DNA from: Alkalihalobacillus pseudalcaliphilus
GTDB lineage: Bacteria > Bacillota > Bacilli > Bacillales > Bacillaceae_D
DNA: 33,360 nucleotides
Direction: 5' to 3'
Assembly (NCBI GenBank): GCA_001038565.1
Contig: LFJO01000002.1
Coordinates: 282,338-315,697, forward strand
This document shows positions 25,943 through 33,293 of this stretch, one piece after another (position 1 is the first letter of the stretch; every line of letters starts with the position of its first letter). Below the pieces are notes generated by a model that searched no databases, was not told the DNA's origin, and saw nothing but the letters and a program-made list of their open reading frames with translations. A program made the translations under genes and the position numbers.

Positions 25943-26815
25943 ATGAGAAAACAATATTTATTAGATGAATATCCACTACTTGTCTTACCATCATTGGCTG
26001 TAAATGTTGGTCTGAATAAAGCCATAGTTCTCCAACAAGCTCATTATTGGTTACAGAAGTCCACTAAGTCGATGAAAGGGAGAACTTGGTTTCATAAGAC
26101 TTACGAAGAGTGGCAAGAAGAATTTCCGTTTTGGAGTATAAGTACCATTCGCAGGGCAATAAGCGAGCTGGAGAAGGAAGAGTTGCTACTTGTCGACAAC
26201 TTTAATCAAAAAGGTTACGACAAGACAAAATGGTATTCAGTTAACTATCCGAAGTTAGAAAAATCAGTGAACAGTCCATGTGTTCAAAATGAACAGTCCA
26301 TCTGTTCAGAACGAACAGATGCATGTGTTCAAAATGAACAGATCGATGTGTTCAATATGAACAAACCAATACCAGATATTACTACTACTACTACTATTAC
26401 TACTAAAAAAGAAGATGACGTGGACAAATTAGGAAATAGATTCATCGAGCTTCGAGCAAAAGGCGTCATGCTAAAAGCTCTTGACTATCAATCTATTGCT
26501 AGAGTCCTCAAAGCAGTACCGTTAGAACAAGCAATACAGTTGCTAGAAGCTTTCTTTTTGGAAAGGAAAGGTAAGACTACGATTCATTCGTTTAGCTATT
26601 GCGAAAAATACATAATCGAGCAATATGACACGATAATAGCTAGACAGGATGCACAGAGGGAGAGGGGAGAGCATGAACAGTATTCAAGACGTAATGGCAA
26701 GGTTGATGGCGAAAAGTCCACATCTAGCCAAGCAAATGCAGGAGTTAGAAGAACAGAAAAGCAATATCTTGTCGGGGAAGATGGACAGATACCGGATTCT
26801 GAATACGACTTCTGA
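25943..26815 (+). CDS. Phage replication initiator (DnaD-like N-terminus) carrying the origin
   Basis: 290 residues. The N-terminal part is a winged helix of the phage replisome-organiser type (LPSLAVNVGLNKAIVLQQAH, FPFWSISTIRRAISELEKEE). Next comes a low-complexity linker (about residues 110-160) with repeated VQNEQ peptides, encoded by iterons, and a run of Thr. The C-terminal part is helical (ALDYQSIARVLKAVPLEQAI). Such proteins bind iterons inside their own gene and recruit the DnaC-like loader. ATG preceded by AAGGAG. Its last 143 bases overlap the loader gene in another frame. Assignment rests on architecture and neighbours. Confidence 0.8.
   Translation: MRKQYLLDEYPLLVLPSLAVNVGLNKAIVLQQAHYWLQKSTKSMKGRTWFHKTYEEWQEEFPFWSISTIRRAISELEKEELLLVDNFNQKGYDKTKWYSVNYPKLEKSVNSPCVQNEQSICSERTDACVQNEQIDVFNMNKPIPDITTTTTITTKKEDDVDKLGNRFIELRAKGVMLKALDYQSIARVLKAVPLEQAIQLLEAFFLERKGKTTIHSFSYCEKYIIEQYDTIIARQDAQRERGEHEQYSRRNGKVDGEKSTSSQANAGVRRTEKQYLVGEDGQIPDSEYDF
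26281..26405 (+). other. Probable phage replication origin: four iterons and A+T-rich run
   Basis: Four palindromic copies of TGTTC-N5-GAACA lie at 26281-26295, 26303-26317, 26326-26340 and 26349-26363, so starts are 22, 23 and 23 bp apart, about two helical turns. A half copy GTGAACA is just upstream. A low-melting (ACT)n/ATT run follows (about 26378-26405). Position inside the initiator gene is typical for phages with initiators of this type. Confidence 0.8.
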
Positions 26816-27644
26816 TTGTCCACATAACTTATGTGATGGTAGAGGTTGGATGCATAAAGAAGATTTGTTATATCATTTTTTATCACCAGAAGAAAAAGCT
26901 ACAGCCAATCATGTCATTTACGAAGAGTGCTTGTGTAATAAAGCAATGAAAAGAAAAAAAGAAATTGAGAACACCTTAAAGAGTTCTAGAATTCCCGAAG
27001 CTTTCCTAGATGCTACTGTAAATAATTTTGACCTATCGAAATACAATCAGCCAGATGAACGTGCACGGGCTGCCTACGCTAAGAAAATGGTAGGGGAATA
27101 CATCGTGAAATTTCAGAGCATTAAGAATGATGGTAAAGGTTTATATTTTCACAGTCCGACTAAGGGGTGTGGGAAAAGTCGGTTGGCACTTTCTTTAGCC
27201 AATGCCTTATTTAAAAAATATGCGCTTGTACCCGTTTATAGTACTGTTTCAGACTTGTTTGATGAAATCAAGAGCACGTGGAATCCAGGTTCTAAATTTT
27301 CGACAGCAAACGTTATGGATATGTACCGAAACGCACAAGTACTCATCCTTGATGACATTGGCGTTGAAGAAACGAGTGGTAGAAACAATGACCAAAACAA
27401 GTGGAAAGAGGGCATGATGACCAAACTACTTGATCATCGAATGAATAACAAGCTCATCACTATTTTTACCGCAAATTTAACCATTGAGGAATTGACAAGA
27501 CCATCCCTGTATCCTATGGGGAGGGTCGAAAGCAGAGTGAGAAAAATGGCTTATCCAGTATCCATGCCAAACGAAAAAGTTCGTGATGCCGAGTCAGAGC
27601 AAGAGAATCGAGCATTTGAGCAAATGTTAATGGGGGAGGGGTGA
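26673..27644 (+). CDS. DnaC-like helicase loader, AAA+ ATPase
   Basis: Loads the replicative helicase at the phage origin. It has 323 residues. A Cys-rich N-terminal piece (CPHNLCDGRGW near 48, ECLCN near 85) probably binds zinc. The ATPase domain has Walker A FHSPTKGCGKSRLAL (about 160-172), Walker B QVLILDDIGVEE (about 222) and a sensor-like TIFTANLTIEEL. The start is the ATG at 26673 after GAGGGGAGAG. This makes a 143-base overlap with the initiator gene, long for a bacterial gene pair; later ATG codons (26695, 26704) lack such a site. Confidence 0.85.
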   Translation: MNSIQDVMARLMAKSPHLAKQMQELEEQKSNILSGKMDRYRILNTTSDCPHNLCDGRGWMHKEDLLYHFLSPEEKATANHVIYEECLCNKAMKRKKEIENTLKSSRIPEAFLDATVNNFDLSKYNQPDERARAAYAKKMVGEYIVKFQSIKNDGKGLYFHSPTKGCGKSRLALSLANALFKKYALVPVYSTVSDLFDEIKSTWNPGSKFSTANVMDMYRNAQVLILDDIGVEETSGRNNDQNKWKEGMMTKLLDHRMNNKLITIFTANLTIEELTRPSLYPMGRVESRVRKMAYPVSMPNEKVRDAESEQENRAFEQMLMGEG

Positions 27645-27648
27645 TTGG

Positions 27649-27804
27649 ATGGGGCAGCTATTAGATGCATACGAGAATAAGAGACAGCAATTAATTTTTA
27701 AGATGAAAGACAAGGTTGATGCAGATTTAGTTCATATGAGCTTAACTGAGTTAGTTAGAGAATGGCGAATGTACCAAAAGCAAAGAAAAAGTATAAGAGG
27801 ATGA
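27649..27804 (+). CDS. FbpA-like small basic protein, 51 aa
   Basis: MGQLLDAYENKRQQLIFKMK, then ...HMSLTELVREWRMYQKQRK. The pattern G-x-L, basic helix, LT-LE/V-E-R resembles the small Fur-regulated basic protein family FbpA and its phage relatives; the match is by eye. ATG after GGGGAGGGG. It follows the loader gene by 4 bases. Function in the phage unknown. Confidence 0.55.
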   Translation: MGQLLDAYENKRQQLIFKMKDKVDADLVHMSLTELVREWRMYQKQRKSIRG

Positions 27805-27811
27805 AGGACTT

Positions 27812-28177
27812 ATGGTTGAGCAATTATCCTTGTTAAGACCGACTTTTGATGAGACAAGAGCAAAGTGGACGAGGGAATCTAACCAACAGGAGCCATGGTG
27901 TTATCTCAAAGTCTGCATACCTGATCAAGCAAAATCGCCTGAAGAAATTAATTATAAAGGCGATTGCAAAGAGCAAAGTCATAATTGCGAATTATGGGAG
28001 CATCTTGCCGTAGCAGCTTGGAGAGTAAGTGAAAACGACTTTGATACCGTTGCTAAGATACTTGCTGAGAAACGAGATCTACAAGAGCCAATCATCATCA
28101 AGGTTTATCAAAAAGAGTCAGAAATTTATTTCGATATTGAAGTCATTGAATATTTAGAGCGGAAGGTGATTACATGA
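27812..28177 (+). CDS. Phage protein of unknown function
   Basis: 121 residues, with a Trp- and Cys-containing centre (KWTRESNQQEPWCYLKVCIP, CKEQSHNCELWEHLAVAAW) and an acidic end. No family recognised. Start at ATG 27812, 7 bases after the previous stop. The last 4 bases overlap the next gene (ATGA type), so translation is coupled. Confidence 0.65.
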   Translation: MVEQLSLLRPTFDETRAKWTRESNQQEPWCYLKVCIPDQAKSPEEINYKGDCKEQSHNCELWEHLAVAAWRVSENDFDTVAKILAEKRDLQEPIIIKVYQKESEIYFDIEVIEYLERKVIT

Positions 28178-28788
28178 TATGTCCAACTTGCAACAGACAC
28201 GTAAATAAATTAGTAGCCACGGGGATGAAATCAACCGATTTAGCTACAGGAAAACGCATTAATATCGACTTATGTTTAGATTGTGTATCAGAAACGATTG
28301 ATATTTTGAAAAAAGAAAGAGTCGTTGAATTAAAGTCGCTTTTTGAGATGCAAAGAAAATTAGAGAAAAACCAACCAACTATGACCCAAAAAGAGTTTAA
28401 AGCATCGGATAAAATCACAAGCTTTTGTCAGAGTTTTACGAAGTTAGTTGTGGCTATTCGTGATGGTGATGATGCTCCTTTAAAATTATTCACGAATGTG
28501 CTCTCTTTAGCTCTTTCAATCGGAATTGAGTTTAATTATGAAAAGCAATCCATTTTAAAAATATCTTTTGATTCACCTGATTTTGATTTAAATAGTTATA
28601 GCAACTACATGTATGTTTTAAAAGAAGCTACCACTCTTTATTACAAACGCGATTTGAATAGCTATCTCTTTTTGTTGCAAGGTGTCATTGATCAATTTGG
28701 TGAGTTAGGTATGAAGTGGGTAGAAGTCGAAGATGAATTTGAACAGTTCACAATCATTTCAAAAGTTAGAGTTGCGGAGGGTTACTGA
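28174..28788 (+). CDS. Phage protein with N-terminal zinc ribbon
   Basis: 204 residues. MICPTCNRHVNK and DLCLDCVSE form a two-pair Cys motif (residues 3/6 and 34/37) that likely binds one zinc. The rest is helical and unknown (SFCQSFTKLVVAIRDGDDAP, LFTNVLSLALSIGIEF). ATG overlaps the preceding stop. It belongs to the block of small early genes; no function can be named. Confidence 0.65.
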   Translation: MICPTCNRHVNKLVATGMKSTDLATGKRINIDLCLDCVSETIDILKKERVVELKSLFEMQRKLEKNQPTMTQKEFKASDKITSFCQSFTKLVVAIRDGDDAPLKLFTNVLSLALSIGIEFNYEKQSILKISFDSPDFDLNSYSNYMYVLKEATTLYYKRDLNSYLFLLQGVIDQFGELGMKWVEVEDEFEQFTIISKVRVAEGY

Positions 28789-28789
28789 T

Positions 28790-28933
28790 ATGGGAGTATT
28801 GAAGACGTTAGTGGATGTAGTTCAGGAAACAATTGAGATTTCGAAAGCATTTAATCAAGGAAAAGGTACTAAAAGAGTTAGCAGCGGTTTTGTTAAAAGA
28901 AAGACAATAAAAAGGGTGAAGAAGTTATTTTAA
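28790..28933 (+). CDS. Small basic phage protein, 47 aa
   Basis: MGVLKTLVDVVQETIEISKA followed by a strongly basic end (TKRVSSGFVKRKTIKRVKKL). ATG at 28790 after CGGAGGG, one base after the previous stop. It may bind nucleic acid; unknown family. A weak hairpin (CCCACT/AGTGG) lies just after it. Confidence 0.6.
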   Translation: MGVLKTLVDVVQETIEISKAFNQGKGTKRVSSGFVKRKTIKRVKKLF

Positions 28934-29009
28934 AAAGCCCACTCTCCTTAGAAAGTGGACCATAATATCTCTCAACAAGATTATTATACCACGCTTGGGA
29001 GGCGATGAC

Positions 29010-29210
29010 ATGTCTAATAGTGTTATTGCAGTCGATTTAACAAAATTAACTGCTGAGATTGATGTGACACAAAATCAACTGGTCGTTGTGAGTGATGGAA
29101 AAGTGACAATTCTTAATGGCCCGACAAGCGGACACGGGGAATATGCTTGCATCTGGAAAGATGGAAAAGTATTAGATGTCATAAAAAGTGAACGCGTAAG
29201 GGTCAAATAA
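29010..29210 (+). CDS. XtrA/YqaO-like protein (DUF3954)
   Basis: 66 residues. IAVDLTKLTAEIDVTQNQLV, VVSDGKVTILNGPTSGHGE and IWKDGKV fit the small beta-rich family that includes XtrA of PBSX and YqaO of the skin element. ATG at 29010 after GGGAGG. Conserved in Bacillus prophages; the role is unknown. Confidence 0.7.
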   Translation: MSNSVIAVDLTKLTAEIDVTQNQLVVVSDGKVTILNGPTSGHGEYACIWKDGKVLDVIKSERVRVK

Positions 29211-29232
29211 ACATTGGGGAAGTGACCTTTAT

Positions 29233-29415
29233 ATGCAAACGTGTAAAAAACATGTATTAAAAACGGAAGTACATGCATGGGGCGTTTATCGCCCTGCATG
29301 TGGTTGCCAAACTTGCGAAATGAAAGCTATTGAATATGCGATTGAATTTAAAAAATTATTAAATCACTTTAAAATGACGATTGCAGAACGGAAACAAATT
29401 AGAGAAGGGAGTTGA
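29233..29415 (+). CDS. Small Cys-containing phage protein, 60 aa
   Basis: MQTCKKHVLKTEVHAWGVY, RPACGCQTCEMK, then a helix. Four Cys in a short span suggest a zinc knuckle. ATG after GGGGAAGTG. Not recognised as a named family. Confidence 0.55.
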   Translation: MQTCKKHVLKTEVHAWGVYRPACGCQTCEMKAIEYAIEFKKLLNHFKMTIAERKQIREGS

Positions 29416-29421
29416 ATCAGT

Positions 29422-29853
29422 TTGTCGTTAAATCAAGGGATGTTTACTTCTTCAACTGACAAGTGGGAAACTCCCCAGGCATTTTTTAATGAGTTAGATA
29501 GGGAATTCCGCTTTGATGTAGATGTTTGTGCAACTGAAGCAGATAAGAAATGCGAACAGTATTTTTCGCCCCAAGATGATGGGTTATCCCAAAAGTGGGA
29601 AGGTACTTGCTGGATGAATCCACCTTATGGTCGAAAAATTGGCTACTGGATCGAAAAGGCTTATGAATCATCTCTTCAAGGGGCTACGGTTGTTTGTTTG
29701 CTACCTTCTAGGACTGATACCAAGTGGTTTCATGAATATTGTTTGAAGGGCGAGATTCGGTTTATCAAAGGAAGGCTGAAATTTGGCGATAGTAAAAATT
29801 CAGCACCTTTCCCGAGTGTTGTTGTTGTTTTTCGAGGTAAGGGGATTAAGTGA
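29422..29853 (+). CDS. Phage DNA N6-adenine methyltransferase (Dam type)
   Basis: 143 residues of the short phage Dam family (DNA_N-6-adenine_Mtase). The catalytic motif is NPPYG (residues about 68-72) in CWMNPPYGRKIGYWIEKAY. FDVDVCATEADKKCEQYFSP is the N-terminal signature, and VVCLLPSRTDTKWFHEYC and PFPSVVVVFRG complete the fold. It transfers a methyl group from S-adenosylmethionine to adenine in DNA, probably against host restriction. TTG start after AAGGGAG. No restriction enzyme partner is nearby, so it is an orphan enzyme. Confidence 0.9.
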   Translation: MSLNQGMFTSSTDKWETPQAFFNELDREFRFDVDVCATEADKKCEQYFSPQDDGLSQKWEGTCWMNPPYGRKIGYWIEKAYESSLQGATVVCLLPSRTDTKWFHEYCLKGEIRFIKGRLKFGDSKNSAPFPSVVVVFRGKGIK

Positions 29854-29892
29854 ATAGTATCCAAATTAAATGCAATAAGAAAGGTTTAATTC

Positions 29893-30114
29893 ATGAAGGA
29901 ATATATTGTTCGTTCAAGTCACTTAATCCCTTCTAAAGTCAAAGGAGAACTACCAGAGGTTGTTTATAACTATATTGCCAATGATTCAAGTATAGGAATT
30001 CATTACACCCTAACCAGAGAACGTGACTATGCTTATATTTTCGTGGATTACGAAAAAAAGGATGCTGAATTCATTGCCGAATGTTGGGGGATGAAGCTTG
30101 TTGAATTAATATGA
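29893..30114 (+). CDS. Small phage protein, unknown
   Basis: 73 residues (MKEYIVRSSHLIPSKVKGEL ... YAYIFVDYEKKDAEF). No domain recognised. ATG with AAGAAAGG about 12 bases upstream. Part of the row of small early genes. Confidence 0.55.
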   Translation: MKEYIVRSSHLIPSKVKGELPEVVYNYIANDSSIGIHYTLTRERDYAYIFVDYEKKDAEFIAECWGMKLVELI

Positions 30115-30159
30115 TTAATTAAATGTATCCATAAAATGTGTCATAAAGGAGTGTCAATA

Positions 30160-30345
30160 ATGAAAGAAAACGATCATTCTTCTTCATTTACGATGGATTA
30201 TGATAAGAAAGAAATTGTATTGACTGTCTATGATAAAGACAAAAAAATAAAAACTCGTTTAACTGAAAAAGATATTATATCAATGAAGAGTTGGTTTGAG
30301 TTAGCAAAGCATATGGAGGTTGAAAATGAGTGTAAACCCACTTAA
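30160..30345 (+). CDS. Small phage protein, unknown
   Basis: 61 residues (MKENDHSSSFTMDYDKKEIV ... KTRLTEKDIISMKSWFELAK), beta-rich then helical. ATG at 30160 after AAAGGAGTG; an earlier in-frame ATG at 30136 lacks a site. Overlaps the next gene by 20 bases. Confidence 0.6.
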   Translation: MKENDHSSSFTMDYDKKEIVLTVYDKDKKIKTRLTEKDIISMKSWFELAKHMEVENECKPT

Positions 30346-30523
30346 AAAAGGCGATAAAGTTGTCATGCACACTTGTATTGAAGCTGAATCAAATGATGGG
30401 ACAATTTGGACATGTAAGACCGACCAGTTTAAACATCATCCCAATCATGATTACACAGTTGTAATGTTAGAAGGGTATAGTGGCTCTTTTCATACTGAAT
30501 ACCTTCAAAAAGTAACTATTTAA
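30326..30523 (+). CDS. Small phage protein, unknown
   Basis: 65 residues (MSVNPLKKGDKVVMHTCIEA ... IWTCKTDQFKHHPNHDYTVV), with a beta-barrel-like look (GDKV, TVVMLEGYSGSF). ATG at 30326, 6 bases after GGAGG and inside the end of the previous gene. Confidence 0.6.
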   Translation: MSVNPLKKGDKVVMHTCIEAESNDGTIWTCKTDQFKHHPNHDYTVVMLEGYSGSFHTEYLQKVTI

Positions 30524-30566
30524 TAATACACAGTCTGACCAAATAGCGAAATAAGGAGGACCAAAC

Positions 30567-30851
30567 ATGAAAAAAGATGCATGGGTTTTACGATTGAAAG
30601 ATGAATCAAAAGAAGAAGGTATGCTAGGTGATTACTATTTAGATGAAGACGGGGAAGAATTGGATTGGTTAACACAAGACTTAAGCAGTGCAACCATTTT
30701 TGACAATAAAAAAGAGGCAATAGAAGAATTTAAATTATATGAAAAATTGATTTTTGATAACTTTGGTGAAGATGCAATATGCAATTTCGGTTATACAAAT
30801 ATCATGGGAAATTTTGAGTTTGTAGAAGTGGAAGTAACAGAAGCTAAATAA
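30567..30851 (+). CDS. Acidic phage protein, unknown
   Basis: 94 residues, very acidic (DEDGEELDWLTQDLSSATIF, NKKEAIEEFKLYEKLIFDNF). No family recognised. ATG after AAGGAGG. Followed by a strong terminator. Confidence 0.6.
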   Translation: MKKDAWVLRLKDESKEEGMLGDYYLDEDGEELDWLTQDLSSATIFDNKKEAIEEFKLYEKLIFDNFGEDAICNFGYTNIMGNFEFVEVEVTEAK

Positions 30852-30923
30852 ATGCGTAAGAACACCACATGACCAAACAGTAACTGTTGGAAAATCAATT
30901 AAATAAAGCCTTACCGAAGAACG

Positions 30924-30975
30924 GAGGGCACTGAATTAATAATGAACTTTCATTATTATTCGGTGTCCTCTTTTT
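30924..30975 (+). terminator. Terminator ending the early gene block
   Basis: GAGGGCACTGAA (30924-30935) pairs with TTCGGTGTCCTC (30959-30970) with a G-T pair; inside, AATAATGAA pairs with TTCATTATT (inner loop CT). Five T follow. The region 30852-31000 holds no gene. Confidence 0.85.
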
Positions 30976-31000
30976 ATTTTCCTAAAAGGAGTGAATGTCC

Positions 31001-31141
31001 ATGGCAAAAACACAAAAAAAATCTAAAAAGAAAATGAATCAGAGAAAACAACCTGATTTATCTACACGAGAAATTGAAGCGTTGATGGGGATGAACAGAC
31101 CCACTTATAACCGTTATCGAGGTACTTGGAGACAAAAATAA
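31001..31141 (+). CDS. Small basic phage protein, 46 aa
   Basis: MAKTQKKSKKKMNQRKQPDL ... LMGMNRPTYNRYRGTWRQK. The basic start and the end LMGMNRPTY-R-RG resemble small proteins found before late regulators in Bacillus phages. ATG after AAAGGAGTG. It probably binds nucleic acid; unproven. Confidence 0.65.
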   Translation: MAKTQKKSKKKMNQRKQPDLSTREIEALMGMNRPTYNRYRGTWRQK

Positions 31142-31157
31142 AAGGGGGCATTTAGTG

Positions 31158-31640
31158 ATGCAGGAACTTATAAAGGAATATCAAGCAACTCTTAAGCTCA
31201 TCAGAGAATCCAAATCACCGACAAAGAAAGAAGATCAAGTCATAATCTCAGGAATGATAAGTGATTTAGAATATGCTATCGAGTGGATGAAGAAAGGCCG
31301 TCGTCCAGGTCTGAAAAGAGGGATTGAAAGAAGAGCCGCATACCAACTAGAACAACCGATTGACCCTGTGATTATGCAATCATACAAAGCAAATTCCGGG
31401 ACGAGTTTTTCAGGTGTCTCTGAAGGAGAAATACAAAAAATTGATGAAGCACTTAGTAATTTGACCAAAAGAGAACGCGAAGTTTTTTTATTGGTACGCG
31501 GTGAAGGTTATAGCCGAACAGAAGCCGCGAGGTTATTGGGCGTTAAGAAGGGAACAATCAATAATATCATGACAAGATGTGATCAAAAGATAAGAATTAT
31601 TAAGTCAACTTCTTTATTTTTAGCTCCACCTGCAAATTAA
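31158..31640 (+). CDS. Phage late regulator with sigma region 4-like helix-turn-helix
   Basis: 160 residues. The C-terminal third is a sigma-70 region 4-type helix-turn-helix (LTKREREVFLLVRGEGYSR, TEAARLLGVKKGTINNIM). The N-terminal part contains AIEWMKKGRRPG and RRAAYQLEQP, as in YqaQ/Xpf-like activators that turn on late genes. ATG at 31158 after GGGGG; GTG at 31155 is an alternative. The gene ends in a terminator (31622-31653) that overlaps its stop codon. Confidence 0.8.
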   Translation: MQELIKEYQATLKLIRESKSPTKKEDQVIISGMISDLEYAIEWMKKGRRPGLKRGIERRAAYQLEQPIDPVIMQSYKANSGTSFSGVSEGEIQKIDEALSNLTKREREVFLLVRGEGYSRTEAARLLGVKKGTINNIMTRCDQKIRIIKSTSLFLAPPAN

Positions 31641-31653
31641 GTGGAGCTTTTTT
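31622..31653 (+). terminator. Terminator overlapping the end of the late regulator
   Basis: AGCTCCAC (31622-31629) pairs with GTGGAGCT (31641-31648), followed by T to 31653. Confidence 0.8.
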
Positions 31654-31710
31654 GTCGCCCGTTTGCCACCTATAAGTAGAAAGTATTTTTTACAAGGAGG
31701 ATGATTATAT

Positions 31711-32259
31711 GTGAATGAAGTACAACCAATTCGTGATGTCAAAAAAATTGAGAACATATCTGAGTTTCTACGAAAAGGAAGTGAGCGTAATTATATGATC
31801 TTCTTCCTTGGAATCAATACTGGTTTGAGAATTAAGGATATTCTTAATTTAAGAGTGAAAGATGTTACGGGTCACTTTATACGGTTGCGAGAATTCAAAA
31901 CTGGTAAGCAGAAGAGGCAGAGGTTAACACCCGACTTGTATCGTGAGCTTCAACGATATTGCAGAGAGATGCATCCAGATGATTACTTATTCCAATCGAG
32001 AAAAGGGAGCAATAAACCAATCGGAAGAGGTAGGGCGTATGGAATCCTTAGAGATGCAGCTGAAGAGTTCGGACTAACCGATATTGGCTGTCATACATTA
32101 CGAAAAACGTTTGGTTATCATTTCTACATGCAAACAAAAGACATTGCTTTATTACAAAAGTTGCTGAATCATACGAGCCAAGCTGAAACGTTGAGATATA
32201 TTGGTGTGGACCAAGATGCTATGGATAATGCAATGAGGAAATTCAAAATAAGCGTATGA
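31711..32259 (+). CDS. Short tyrosine recombinase, catalytic domain only
   Basis: 182 residues of the phage integrase/XerD catalytic domain without a core-binding domain. All catalytic residues are visible: R40 (NTGLRIKDI), K63 (REFKTGK), H128 and R131 (CHTLRKT), H154 (LNHTS) and Y163 (RYIGV). GTG start after AAGGAGG. This is the second recombinase of the element; the integrase at the left end is full length. Short ones in this place are common in phages of bacilli and Listeria, and their job is unclear (DNA resolution or late control have been suggested by position only). Confidence 0.85.
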   Translation: MNEVQPIRDVKKIENISEFLRKGSERNYMIFFLGINTGLRIKDILNLRVKDVTGHFIRLREFKTGKQKRQRLTPDLYRELQRYCREMHPDDYLFQSRKGSNKPIGRGRAYGILRDAAEEFGLTDIGCHTLRKTFGYHFYMQTKDIALLQKLLNHTSQAETLRYIGVDQDAMDNAMRKFKISV

Positions 32260-32500
32260 ATAACTTTACTTTTACCATGAATAGAACATAAATATTCAGT
32301 TGTTACATTCAAATCAGAAAGCATGATTAGGCTTGAAATGGCACAGGGTTTCATAAAAGGGTCAATGTAACTCCCTCTTAGATATGTAACATTGGTAGAT
32401 ATGTGAATAACTTATTATAAAGTTAAATTTTCTGATTAACACGAAATAAGTCCTGTGTTATAATATTCTGATAAACAACTGAATGACAGGAGACTATTAA
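32260..32500 (+). promoter_or_regulatory. Regulatory gap with a promoter for the membrane protein gene
   Basis: TTAACA (32436-32441) and TATAAT (32459-32464) are 17 bp apart, close to consensus, with the start codon 36 bases downstream. Upstream are GTTACATT (32302-32309), AATGTAAC (32364-32371) and ATGTAACATT (32384-32393), possible binding sites. No gene is seen. Confidence 0.6.
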
Positions 32501-33190
32501 TTGGACATTACTGAGAATGAAATGCAAGTAGTTTATGAGGTAAGTTTAAAAGGAATTGATGTTTTTTCGATTATCGCCTCAACAGTTTCAATAGTACTCG
32601 CTATTTTAGCAATAGCATTATCAATAGTTTTTTATAAAATGTCTAAGGAGTCTTCTAATAAAATCGAGTCAGCTTCCAAGGATATCGGTTCAAATGTCAA
32701 GAGACTCGATCAAGTATTTGAAAAAATGTATACAGATACTTTTGGTATGGTAAAAGAAACAGTTTCTGATATGAGAAAACATGTCTATAAAGGTAATTCT
32801 CATGTAGAAGATAAGAAGGTAGAAAAGCAAATTAATGAATCAATAGCTAAAGCTGTGGAAGGATTCAAAAAGGATGAAATAAATAAAGACGATGTTAAAG
32901 ATTTAGTCCTGCATTTTATCGATGAATATAAGGGATTAGAACAAGAAGTGAGAACCAAATCAATTAAAAACCAAATCATTCAATTTCTACGTGATAAAGG
33001 CAGTGCTACTTACCCAGAATTAGTTAAGCTGATTTATGGGGGAGTAAAAAAAGACACAAGTGATTTATTTATAACGCTCCAAAGATTGAGAGATGAAGAG
33101 ATAATATATAATCCATTCAAAATAATCGATGAAGAAGATGGGGAATCTATATCCCATAGCACAAAAATAGAGTTAAAAGTTAATGGTTAA
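32501..33190 (+). CDS. Membrane-anchored winged-helix protein, possible prophage cargo
   Basis: 229 residues; I do not recognise a named family. One clear transmembrane segment (about residues 22-46, IIASTVSIVLAILAIALSIV) is followed by a charged helical, probably coiled-coil part (about 48-150). The C-terminal part (about 150-210) reads as a winged helix (IKNQIIQFLRDKGSATYPEL, DLFITLQRLRDEEIIYNPF). TTG start 7 bases after AGGAGA. It has its own promoter and a terminator downstream, so it can be expressed in the lysogen. It may be a signalling or defence gene; that is inference from layout. Confidence 0.65.
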   Translation: MDITENEMQVVYEVSLKGIDVFSIIASTVSIVLAILAIALSIVFYKMSKESSNKIESASKDIGSNVKRLDQVFEKMYTDTFGMVKETVSDMRKHVYKGNSHVEDKKVEKQINESIAKAVEGFKKDEINKDDVKDLVLHFIDEYKGLEQEVRTKSIKNQIIQFLRDKGSATYPELVKLIYGGVKKDTSDLFITLQRLRDEEIIYNPFKIIDEEDGESISHSTKIELKVNG

Positions 33191-33258
33191 TACAAAAACT
33201 AATCCTTTTTTCAAACTAGTTTTGCTTTAAATAATAAATGTTGTATTTAAAATAATAT

Positions 33259-33288
33259 AAAATAGTCGCCATCAATGGCGGCTATTTT
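33259..33288 (+). terminator. Terminator before the group II intron
   Basis: AAAATAGTCGCCA (33259-33271) pairs with TGGCGGCTATTTT (33276-33288) with one G-T pair and a 4-base loop. It ends the membrane protein transcript. Confidence 0.85.
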
Positions 33289-33293
33289 ATATG

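Noticed and set aside
26281-26363. LexA boxes or a CRISPR array in the initiator gene
   Set aside because: The sites are TGTTC-N5-GAACA, the reverse arrangement of the LexA core, and there are no unique spacers of CRISPR length; iterons fit.
29422-29853. Part of a restriction-modification system
   Set aside because: No endonuclease or specificity gene is adjacent; short orphan Dam enzymes are common in phages.
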